Below are positions 1-5,515 of a stretch of 5,515 bases of DNA, in pieces; positions within the stretch are counted from its first letter, which is position 1, and every line of letters begins with the position of its first letter. The stretch spans positions 1 to 5,515 of the forward strand of contig JAUUZX010000149.1 of the NCBI GenBank assembly GCA_030592025.1, given 5' to 3'. The notes beneath the pieces were generated by a model. The model was not told the DNA's origin. It did no database searches and was given only the letters and a program-made list of their open reading frames with translations. Source of the DNA: a bacterium (GTDB lineage Bacteria > Krumholzibacteriota > Krumholzibacteria > LZORAL124-64-63). The position numbers and the translations under genes are program-made.

Positions 1-392
1 ACGTCGGCCAGGCTCGTCCGATCAAGGGCGCCGGTCAGGGCCTCCTGCGCCTCGCGCCACACGCCGGCCACGTTGCACGTTTCGACCTGATTGCAGGGAT
101 CGACCTTGCGCAGGCAGTGGTTCAGGACAATGCCCCCCTCGCACACCTCCACGATCTCACGCAGGGTGATGTCCGCAGCTTCCCGTCCCAAACTGAATCC
201 ACCCTTCACACCACGGTGCGACTTGACGATGCCGGCCTGGGCGAGCATCTGGAAGATCTTCGCCAGGAAGGCCTCCGACACTTCGCAGGAACCGGCGATG
301 ACCTTGAGCTGGACCGGCGCATCGCTGCTGCGGCGGGCCAGATCCTGGAGACCTCGAATGGCGTACTCTGTCTGACGGGTGATTTGGAGCAT
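1..392 (-). CDS. Rrf2-family transcriptional regulator, probable Fe-S sensor (3' end cut by window edge)
   Basis: DNA-binding regulator of the Rrf2 family (IscR, NsrR, RirA, CymR relatives). The 130 visible codons start at ATG 392-390 (MLQITRQTEYAIR), with a GAGG Shine-Dalgarno 7 nt upstream (400-403). They cover the winged helix-turn-helix (about residues 10-70), including the wing motif HRGVKGGFSLGR at 59-70. A dimerisation helix and the cluster-binding loop follow. Cys93, Cys100 and Cys106 form C-x6-C-x5-C, close to the C-x5-C-x5-C of IscR/NsrR and C-x7-C-x5-C of RirA. Glu9 lies where Streptomyces NsrR uses Asp8 as a cluster ligand. Cys36 and Cys84 are additional cysteines. These features suggest an Fe-S cluster sensing iron, redox state or NO, but which signal cannot be told. 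Family members are about 130-165 aa, so probably only a short tail is missing. It lies 72 bases downstream of mutY on the same strand, so it may be read from mutY as well as from its own promoter. Confidence 0.93.
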   Translation of the reverse strand, partial: MLQITRQTEYAIRGLQDLARRSSDAPVQLKVIAGSCEVSEAFLAKIFQMLAQAGIVKSHRGVKGGFSLGREAADITLREIVEVCEGGIVLNHCLRKVDPCNQVETCNVAGVWREAQEALTGALDRTSLAD

Positions 393-428
393 GCTGCGAC
401 CTCGGAGTTACAAGAGCAACGCTGTGAT

Positions 429-453
429 GTATCGGACCTAACTTGGCCAGTAT
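429..453 (-). promoter_or_regulatory. Candidate Rrf2/IscR-type operator (imperfect palindrome)
   Basis: The minus strand carries half-site TACTGGCC, and the plus strand carries the similar half-site TATCGGAC. Together they form an imperfect inverted repeat TAYYGGMC-N7-GKCCRRTA centred at 441. The outer TA, the GG pair and the inner C are matched on both arms. Size, outer ATA/TAT and central G-C contacts resemble the 25-base type 1 site known for IscR (roughly 16 of 25 positions by my alignment). It lies 37-61 bases before the start codon of the Rrf2 gene and just downstream of a TTGACA box, where bound protein would block RNA polymerase. Negative autoregulation is therefore the natural inference. 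The symmetry is imperfect and binding is unproven. Confidence 0.4.
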
Positions 454-462
454 GTCGCCAAC

Positions 463-468
463 TGTCAA
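463..468 (-). promoter_or_regulatory. Possible -35 box for the Rrf2 gene
   Basis: A perfect TTGACA on the minus strand lies 71 bases upstream of the Rrf2 start codon and contains the TGA stop of mutY. No good -10 hexamer sits at 16-18 bases. The best spaced candidate, CAAGTT at 440-445, is poor, so recognition may need an activator or an alternative sigma factor, or the box may be chance. The predicted -10 region falls inside the palindrome at 429-453. Confidence 0.3.
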
Positions 469-1640
469 CTGTCGGGACGATTTGCCTCCGCACAGGCGAG
501 GATCTTGGTCACGAGACGGGACACGGGAACGGCGTCGGCCGTGCCGCTCCAGCGTCCAGCGATCGACTGGTCCAACGCGGCGGCCTCCCGCACCCCCACC
601 TCCACCGTCGCGACCATGACCACGAGTCGCCAGCGGGTGATGGCGTGCCTCACCAGGCCCGCCGGGACCGGCAGGGCCCCGGCAGCGCCTGCGTCCTTCA
701 GCCAGCGCCGCCAGATCGCCGGAGCCTGCGCCATGAGATGGGCCTCATCGGCCGGGTCGTACCAGGGGAAGGTCGGCAGCCCCCACAAGCCCCGGTGAAG
801 ACCGGCGAGGTCCCCCCGCAGGGGCACGCGCTCCGTCGCCAGCGTGGCCACGCAACCCGAGCCCGATGGCAGGACGAGCACTCCCCGAGGCCCCCGCACG
901 ACGAGGGTCGACGTCACGGTCGGCGTCGCCGGGTTGGCAGTCGCCGGTGGCGGAACCTCCGCCGCCGTACCAGCCTGTCCCGCACGGCAATGGGTCGCCA
1001 CGGGGCAGGCGCCGCACCGTGGCCGCCGGGCCGTGCACACGAGAGCGCCCAGTTCCATGACGGCCTCGTTCCAGGCTCCCGGATCCCCCGCCGGCACCAG
1101 GTCCTCCGCCAGCGCCGATAGGGTTCGACCGCGCCATGCCGCCGAGGACGCCGCATCGGCGGCGGCCCAACGGGTGAGGACGCGGCGCACGTTGGCATCC
1201 ACGGCGGCAACCCGTTCCCCCAACCCCATGCTGGCAATGGCCCCGCTCGCGTAGGGCCCCACCCCCGGCAGGCGGGACCAGCCCGCCTGGTCATCCGGCA
1301 GACGCCCCTCGCCGGCGCCCACAACCAGGCGCGCGGCCTCGTGGAGGGACCGCGCCCGACGGTAGTAGCCCAGGCCGGACCACATGCCGAGCACCTCGTC
1401 GGCCGACGCGGCGGCCAGGGTTTCCACGTCCGGGAAACGGTCGAGGAACCTCTCCCAGTAGGGCACCACCGTCGCCACCGTGGTCTGCTGCAGCATCATC
1501 TCGGCGATCCAGGTGCCGTAGAGCGTGCGCCGCCGCCGCCAGGGCAGATCGCGGCGCCCCCGGATGAACCAGGCCAGCAGATCGCGCTGCAGGGCCTCGG
1601 GGTCGCTGATGCTCCCGATGCCGGTGGATGTGCCGGTCAT
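465..1640 (-). CDS. mutY: A/G-specific adenine DNA glycosylase MutY
   Basis: Removes adenine mispaired with 8-oxoguanine (or G), starting base excision repair that prevents G:C to T:A transversions. The 391 residues are a little longer than the 350 aa of E. coli MutY. Visible elements in order: LPW at 32-34; catalytic Glu47 in AEMMLQQTTV; MWSGLGYYRRA at 86-96; helix-hairpin-helix LPGVGPYASGA at 124-134; catalytic Asp148 in AVDANVRRVL; [4Fe-4S] cysteines C202-x6-C209-x2-C212-x5-C218; then the C-terminal NUDIX-like 8-oxoG recognition domain from about 240, with GLWGLPTFPW at 284-293. The usual FSH recognition loop reads I334-T335-R336, which is unusual. The start ATG at 1640-1638 is supported by GAGGA about 4 nt upstream. 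It is transcribed divergently from the acyl-CoA synthetase gene and is followed after 72 bases by the Rrf2 gene. I see no frameshift or missing catalytic residue. Confidence 0.96.
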   Translation of the reverse strand: MTGTSTGIGSISDPEALQRDLLAWFIRGRRDLPWRRRRTLYGTWIAEMMLQQTTVATVVPYWERFLDRFPDVETLAAASADEVLGMWSGLGYYRRARSLHEAARLVVGAGEGRLPDDQAGWSRLPGVGPYASGAIASMGLGERVAAVDANVRRVLTRWAAADAASSAAWRGRTLSALAEDLVPAGDPGAWNEAVMELGALVCTARRPRCGACPVATHCRAGQAGTAAEVPPPATANPATPTVTSTLVVRGPRGVLVLPSGSGCVATLATERVPLRGDLAGLHRGLWGLPTFPWYDPADEAHLMAQAPAIWRRWLKDAGAAGALPVPAGLVRHAITRWRLVVMVATVEVGVREAAALDQSIAGRWSGTADAVPVSRLVTKILACAEANRPDS

Positions 1641-1678
1641 GGCGTCCTCGAGGGTTGGCGGGGGGTGCGGCTACCGCA

Positions 1679-1697
1679 TTGACAAAAGGGTTCTCAA
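1679..1697. repeat. Imperfect inverted repeat covering both candidate -35 boxes
   Basis: TTGACA and TCTCAA face each other across a 7-base centre. The arms match at five of six positions. Each arm is the candidate -35 box of one of the two divergent genes. It could be a regulator site, or simply the coincidence of two -35 elements. Confidence 0.3.
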
Positions 1698-1698
1698 C

Positions 1699-1710
1699 GA
1701 TAAGGATAAG
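1699..1710 (+). repeat. Tandem GATAAG hexamer
   Basis: Two perfect copies of GATAAG lie head to tail, about 40 bases before the synthetase start codon. Each copy matches the TATAAT -10 consensus at four of six positions, so they may be alternative -10 elements for the rightward promoter. Confidence 0.3.
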
Positions 1711-1738
1711 CGACCAGCCGCTAATGTGCCGCCTGATT

Positions 1739-1743
1739 GGAGG
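1739..1743 (+). promoter_or_regulatory. Ribosome binding site fixing the start of the acyl-CoA synthetase gene
   Basis: GGAGG lies 5 nt before ATG 1749. The in-frame TTG at 1737 overlaps this site and has no Shine-Dalgarno of its own, so ATG 1749 is the better start. Confidence 0.75.
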
Positions 1744-1748
1744 ACCCC

Positions 1749-3560
1749 ATGGCCGTACCGACTCTTGCCCAGCTCTTCCACGGAGCGATGCAGAAGCATG
1801 CGCGCGACGATTGTTTCCTGACCAGGACCGGTGAGGGCATCTGGTCACCCGTTTCCAGTGCCGAGGTGGTCCGGCGAGTCCGCGCCTTGCGCCACGGGTT
1901 ACGTTCCCTGGGGGTGCGCGCCGGGGACCGGGTCGCCATCCTTTCGGAGAACCGCGTCGAGTGGGCCCTGACGGATTTTGCCTGCCATTGTGCCGGCGCG
2001 GTCGTCGTGCCCATCTACCCGACCCTGCTGCCCGACACCATCGCCCACATCCTGAAGGACTGCGAACCCTCGGTGGTCCTCGTTTCCACCGGTGAGCAGG
2101 GGGCGAAGATCCACGCCCTGCGGGGGGATATGCCCTTCCTGAAAGACGTCGTCTCTTTCGAGCACACCGACCTGCCTGACATCATGGCCTTCACCCGCCT
2201 TGAGGAGATCGGCCAGAACCTTGCCGACGAGCTCCCCGGTGACGCCGCCGACGACTGCGTCGAGGTGGACCCCGACGCGCCCTGCAGCATCATCTACACC
2301 TCCGGCACGACGGGCGACCCCAAGGGCGTCGTCCTGAGCCACGCCAACTTCGTGACCAACGTGCACAGCATCCTCGACCTCTTCGTGTTCAAGAAGGGCG
2401 ACCTCTGCCTCTCGTTCCTGCCGCTGAGCCACGTGCTCGAGCGCATGGCCGGCTACTACACCATGATCCACAGCGGCGTGGGCATTGCCTTCGCCGAGCG
2501 CATGGACACGGTGCCCCGGGATATCCAGGAGGTGCGGCCCCACCTCATGATCAGCGTGCCGCGGTTGTACGAAAAGATGTACGCCCGCATCCTCGGACTG
2601 GCCACGGGGGCCGGCTTCCCCAAACGCAATATGTTCTTCTGGGCCCGCGAGGTCGCCGGCGAAGCCGCGCGACTTAGGACGGCGGGCAAGCCCCTGAGCC
2701 GCGGGCTCGCCTTCAAGGCGCGCCTGGCCGACCGGCTCGTGTTCGGCAAGTTGCGCACGCGCCTGGGCGGTCGTATCCGCTTCATGGTGTCGGGCGGAGC
2801 CCCCCTCTCGGGCAAGATCAACGAGTTCTTCTACGGTGCCGGGTTGATGATCTGCGAGGGCTACGGCCTGACTGAGACCTCCCCCGTCCTGAGTTGCAAC
2901 TCGGCCCAGCACATGCGTTTCGGCAGCGTGGGGCGCCCCGTGGTCAACACGGAGATCCGCATCGCGCCCGACGGTGAGATCCTGGCCCGCGGGCCCCAGA
3001 TCATGGCCGGGTACTACAACCGGCCGGACGCCACGGCCGAAGTCCTCGACGCCGACGGGTGGCTTTCCACCGGCGACATCGGTCACCTCGACGACGACGG
3101 GTACCTCTTCATCACCGACCGCAAGAAGGACATCATCGTCACGGCCGGCGGCAAGAACATCGCGCCCCAGCCCATCGAGAACCGTTTCCAGACCAACAAG
3201 TTCGTCACCCAGATGGTGGTCATCGGCGACCGGCGGCCGTTCCTCAGCGCCCTGGTCGTGCCCGACTTCGACATGGTGGCGGAGTACGCCGAGACCGCCG
3301 GCGTGGCCGGCACGAGCCCTGCCGAACTGGTGGCCAGTCCCCAGATCAAGGAACTGTTCCAGAAGCTCATCGAGGAACTGAACGCCGATCTGCCGGGCTT
3401 CAGCCAGATCAAGAAGGTTTCGTTGCTGGAGCGGGAGTTCACTCTGGACGCCGGGGAATTGACGCCGACCATGAAGGTCAAGCGCTTCAACATCGCCCGC
3501 AAGTACCGTGACGTGATCGACGCCATGTATCCGTCGGAGTTGAATGGTGAGAACAGCTGA
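1749..3560 (+). CDS. Long-chain fatty-acid--CoA ligase (AMP-forming, COG1022 type)
   Basis: Activates fatty acids with ATP to acyl-AMP and then acyl-CoA, for beta-oxidation or lipid synthesis; the family is cytosolic or peripherally membrane-bound. The 603-residue length is normal for bacterial COG1022 synthetases (FadD15-like). Signatures of the ANL superfamily, numbered from ATG 1749: P-loop YTSGTTGDPKG at 183-193; LPLSHVLER at about 224-232; adenine-binding GYGLTETSPV at 371-380; STGD at 440-443 with the ATP-ribose Asp443; hinge DRKKD at 457-461; GGKNIAP at 467-473; and the C-terminal catalytic Lys576 in LTPTMKVKR, the typical long-chain form. Every core motif is intact. The start is chosen on the GGAGG site rather than the upstream TTG. 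It is followed with a 17-base overlap by a CDF transporter gene, indicating one transcript. Chain-length preference cannot be read from sequence. Confidence 0.94.
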   Translation: MAVPTLAQLFHGAMQKHARDDCFLTRTGEGIWSPVSSAEVVRRVRALRHGLRSLGVRAGDRVAILSENRVEWALTDFACHCAGAVVVPIYPTLLPDTIAHILKDCEPSVVLVSTGEQGAKIHALRGDMPFLKDVVSFEHTDLPDIMAFTRLEEIGQNLADELPGDAADDCVEVDPDAPCSIIYTSGTTGDPKGVVLSHANFVTNVHSILDLFVFKKGDLCLSFLPLSHVLERMAGYYTMIHSGVGIAFAERMDTVPRDIQEVRPHLMISVPRLYEKMYARILGLATGAGFPKRNMFFWAREVAGEAARLRTAGKPLSRGLAFKARLADRLVFGKLRTRLGGRIRFMVSGGAPLSGKINEFFYGAGLMICEGYGLTETSPVLSCNSAQHMRFGSVGRPVVNTEIRIAPDGEILARGPQIMAGYYNRPDATAEVLDADGWLSTGDIGHLDDDGYLFITDRKKDIIVTAGGKNIAPQPIENRFQTNKFVTQMVVIGDRRPFLSALVVPDFDMVAEYAETAGVAGTSPAELVASPQIKELFQKLIEELNADLPGFSQIKKVSLLEREFTLDAGELTPTMKVKRFNIARKYRDVIDAMYPSELNGENS

Positions 3561-4527
3561 GGCGGACCTGCCTACGAACCGCCGAGGTGGACGCTGGCTC
3601 GACCCCTATGTCTGCACGGGGGTCGGGATGGTGGGCAATGCCCTGCTGTCGGCGGGCAAGATCATCGTGGGCCTGGCTGCGGGCTCGGCGGCCTTGGTGG
3701 CCGACGGTTTCCACAGCACGGCGGACGTGCTCGGCGACGTGGGCATCCTGCTGGCCCTGAAGGCCGCCAACCGTCCCCCCGACGAGAACCACCCGTATGG
3801 GCACCACAGCTTCGAGACCCTCGGCGCCATCGTCGTGGCCATCCTCATGCTCGTGACGGCCGGGATCATCGCCTGGGAAGGCGGGCGCGCCCTGTGGCGA
3901 GGCGAGTACCTGTGGCCGACCTGGCCCGCGCTGGTCGCGTCCATCGCCTCCGTCGTGATCAAGGAGGTCATGGCCCGCTACACGCTATTCGCCGGGCGGG
4001 TGCACAACAGCCCCGCCCTTTTGGCCAACGGCCTCATGCACCGCTCCGACGCCATCAGTTCCCTCGCGGCCGCGGCGGGCATCGGCGGCGCCATGCTGGG
4101 TTGGCGCTTCTTAGACAGCCTCGGGGCCATCGTCATCTCCGTCTTCATCCTGCGTATGGGCTGGCAACTGCTGCGTGAGAACGTCATGGCGCTCATGGAC
4201 ACCATGCCCGACCGGCAGCTCATCGACGACATCGCGGCGTCGGTCATGTCCGTGCCCTGCGTGCAGGAGGTCGTCGACCTCCATGTGCGTCAGCGGGGGT
4301 CCTGGTACCTGGCGGATCTGCGCATCGCCGTCCATCCCGCCCACACCATCGCCACGGCCCACGACATCGCCCACGAGGCCGAAGATCGGGTGCGCGCCGA
4401 TGTGCCCAGTGTGGTGCGCCTGTTCGTCCATGTGGAACCCGGTGAGGCGCGCGACCCCCACGACTGCCCCCACCTCGAACGCCGCCGGGTCAGCGGCGAT
4501 CAGCCCGGTCCCCCAGCACGACCGTGA
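3544..4527 (+). CDS. Cation diffusion facilitator (CDF) family divalent metal efflux transporter, FieF/YiiP-like
   Basis: A 327-residue inner-membrane metal/proton antiporter that would export Zn, Fe, Mn or similar ions. Six hydrophobic segments lie at roughly 24-46, 47-72, 92-112, 127-141, 155-185 and 190-210. A cytoplasmic domain follows from about 220. TM2 has the metal motif H57-STA-D61, and ENHPYGHHSFET at 81-92 is the family loop signature. TM5 reads M165-HRS-D169. By alignment with E. coli YiiP (H153-YQS-D157) the first ligand is Met, with His at the next position. The C-terminal domain keeps several His residues (247, 264, 273, 277, 296) ending in HVEP, the usual metal-binding region. 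A tail with H306-D-C308-P-H310 follows. ATG 3544 has GGAG 4 nt upstream, inside the end of the synthetase gene, suggesting translational coupling. The last 38 bases overlap the convergent peptidase gene. Metal specificity is uncertain. Confidence 0.93.
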   Translation: MVRTAEADLPTNRRGGRWLDPYVCTGVGMVGNALLSAGKIIVGLAAGSAALVADGFHSTADVLGDVGILLALKAANRPPDENHPYGHHSFETLGAIVVAILMLVTAGIIAWEGGRALWRGEYLWPTWPALVASIASVVIKEVMARYTLFAGRVHNSPALLANGLMHRSDAISSLAAAAGIGGAMLGWRFLDSLGAIVISVFILRMGWQLLRENVMALMDTMPDRQLIDDIAASVMSVPCVQEVVDLHVRQRGSWYLADLRIAVHPAHTIATAHDIAHEAEDRVRADVPSVVRLFVHVEPGEARDPHDCPHLERRRVSGDQPGPPARP

Positions 4528-5515
4528 AGCGCAGGGGCTGCCCCGTCCTCAGCACCTCGAGCTCGACCAGGGCGCCGGGATCATGGGCGCGCAGGGCGCG
4601 GGTGAAGCTGGCCAGGTCGCTCACCGGGCGGCCGCCGAACCCCACGAGCACATCGCCCTTCTGCAGACCGGAGAGGGCGGCCGGACTGTCATCGAACACC
4701 CCCGCCAGGGTGTAGCCGTCGATCTCCCCCGCAAAGTCGGGCAGGGTGCCCAACCAGGTGGCGCGGTTGCCGGTTCCGGTGCCGTCGCTCTCTCCAAGCC
4801 CGCCCGACTCCACCATGAGCCACGGGAAGTCGTCATCGGCAACGCGCAGGCGGGCCACCAGCCGGGAACCGTAGGCCGCGACCCGCGCCATGGCCGCCGG
4901 GTCGAGGATACCGCGGGTGTCGGTAGGCCGGTTGTATTCGGGGTACGGACCACCGAAGAGGAAGAGAACCGGCACCTCGCGGGTGTTGAAATTCATGTGG
5001 TCGCTGCCCGACCAGCCGCCGGCGGCCAGTTCGAGGGACAGGCCCGGGACGGCGGCGTCCTCGACGAACGTCCGCAGGGATGGCGACGTGCCCACGCCGC
5101 TGACGAAGAGCTTGCCGTCGTGGGTGCGGCCGACCGTGTCGAGGTTGATCATCGTGTCGACTGCTTCCAGGGGCACCGGCGGGTCGCTGACGAAGCGCGC
5201 GGACCCCTGCAGCCCCACTTCCTCCGCCGCGAAGAAGACCACCAGGACGCTCCGTCCCGATTCGGGGACGAGAAGAACCAGTTCCCGCGCCATCTCGAGC
5301 AGGACCGCCACACCCGAGGCGTTGTCGTTGGCGCCCGGGTAGAAGGCGTCGGACGCCGGCACGCCGGCGATGGTGGGGTCGACGCGGCCGAGGTGATCGT
5401 AGTGGGCCCCGAGCACCAACCAACGATCCGCCAGGTCTCCATGCCCGGGCAGAACGCCGGCCACGTTGCGATCGCTCCGACCGGTCAGGGGTTGGCCCGC
5501 CCACCCCTCGCCTTC
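4490..5515 (-). CDS. M28-family zinc peptidase with C-terminal PDZ domain (5' end outside window)
   Basis: 341 residues are visible. The reading frame stays open to the right edge, so the true start and any signal peptide or PA domain lie outside; an in-frame GTG at 5464 falls inside conserved sequence (SDRNVAGVLPG) and is not the start. M28 enzymes are di-zinc aminopeptidases, usually exported. From the first visible codon: H38 and D40 in GAHYDHLG; bridging D64 in GANDNASG; base E98 and E99 in FFAAEEVGLQGS; D126 in NLDTVGR; and SDH at 171-173 in GWSGSDHMNF. The final ligand motif, normally YHxPxDT, here reads Y196-N197-RPTDT, so the expected zinc-ligand His is Asn. A PDZ domain occupies about 252-337, with SGLQKGDVLVGFGGRPV near its middle. 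It converges on the CDF gene and overlaps it by 38 bases. M28-PDZ assignment is firm, but activity is uncertain because of the Asn. Confidence 0.92.
   Translation of the reverse strand, partial: EGEGWAGQPLTGRSDRNVAGVLPGHGDLADRWLVLGAHYDHLGRVDPTIAGVPASDAFYPGANDNASGVAVLLEMARELVLLVPESGRSVLVVFFAAEEVGLQGSARFVSDPPVPLEAVDTMINLDTVGRTHDGKLFVSGVGTSPSLRTFVEDAAVPGLSLELAAGGWSGSDHMNFNTREVPVLFLFGGPYPEYNRPTDTRGILDPAAMARVAAYGSRLVARLRVADDDFPWLMVESGGLGESDGTGTGNRATWLGTLPDFAGEIDGYTLAGVFDDSPAALSGLQKGDVLVGFGGRPVSDLASFTRALRAHDPGALVELEVLRTGQPLRFTVVLGDRADRR

Larger units (their letters stand above)
1641..1748. promoter_or_regulatory. Divergent promoter region between mutY and the acyl-CoA synthetase gene
   Basis: This is the only non-coding stretch over 100 bases in the window, and it must hold the start signals of both divergent genes. 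Rightward, a perfect TTGACA at 1679-1684 is followed by TAAGGA at 1701-1706 (16-base spacer, weak) or GATAAG at 1705-1710 (20-base spacer). Leftward, TTGAGA (plus-strand 1692-1697) is followed at 17 bases by a poor GTAGCC (1669-1674). The region is locally more A/T-rich (about 1677-1710) than the surrounding genes, as expected for a promoter. Exact transcription starts cannot be read from sequence alone. Confidence 0.45.

Noticed and set aside
393..464. A small RNA or extra gene in the gap between mutY and the Rrf2 gene
   Set aside because: Only 72 bases, with no stable long hairpin or T-tract. A promoter and operator explain the visible structure better.
117..1121. Long plus-strand open frame of 334 codons opposite the Rrf2 gene and mutY
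   Set aside because: It lies antisense to two genes with clear family motifs. Its product is rich in Arg, Pro, Gly and His with no recognisable domain, as expected for a shadow frame in GC-rich DNA, and it has no good start context.
1737..1748. TTG at 1737 as start of the acyl-CoA synthetase
   Set aside because: It overlaps the GGAGG that serves ATG 1749 and has no ribosome site of its own; it would add only four residues.
1899..3086. Long minus-strand open frame of 395 codons opposite the acyl-CoA synthetase gene
   Set aside because: It is fully antisense to a gene with all ANL motifs. Its composition is biased to His, Val, Asp and Gly and no domain can be seen.
4481..4508. GC-rich hairpins near the convergent gene ends (GCCGC/GCGGC and CCGGG/CCCGG) as a terminator
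   Set aside because: The stems are only 5 bp, compete with each other, lie within coding sequence and lack a T-tract on either strand.
5462..5464. GTG at 5464 as start of the M28 peptidase
   Set aside because: The frame continues open to the window edge, and the residues upstream (TGRSDRN) run into the conserved NVxxVLPG strand of M28 proteins, so the start is outside.

Overview
The window is GC-rich (by eye about two thirds G+C), densely packed bacterial chromosome carrying five protein genes and no RNA genes, mobile elements or CRISPR. Codon third positions are strongly G/C, Shine-Dalgarno sites are GAGG/GGAGG type, and gaps are short or negative. An M28 peptidase with a fused PDZ domain next to a COG1022-type acyl-CoA synthetase fits a Gram-negative-type environmental lineage (for example deltaproteobacterial, FCB-group or Gemmatimonadota/Eisenbacteria-like). 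That taxonomic reading is inference, and the sequence does not fix it.

Layout. Positions 1-392 (minus strand) hold most of an Rrf2-family Fe-S-type regulator, cut off by the left edge. A 72-base gap with a candidate promoter and an imperfect palindromic operator separates it from mutY (465-1640, minus), the adenine glycosylase of the 8-oxoguanine repair system. mutY and the regulator point the same way and could be co-transcribed. A 108-base divergent intergenic region (1641-1748) then separates mutY from a rightward pair: an AMP-forming long-chain acyl-CoA synthetase (1749-3560) and a cation diffusion facilitator (CDF) transporter (3544-4527). The pair overlaps by 17 bases and is probably translationally coupled. 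From the right edge a minus-strand M28 zinc peptidase-PDZ protein (4490-5515, 5' end outside the window) converges on the transporter and overlaps its 3' end by 38 bases.

How the genes may relate. MutY carries a [4Fe-4S] cluster and the Rrf2 protein has the three-cysteine cluster-binding pattern, so the left half has an oxidative-damage / Fe-S flavour. The synthetase activates fatty acids. The CDF protein exports divalent metal. No single pathway links all five. I see no clearly new multi-gene system. The most notable observations are changes at normally conserved residues: the last zinc-ligand His of the M28 motif is Asn, the first TM5 metal-ligand His of the CDF protein is Met, and the FSH loop of MutY reads I-T-R.
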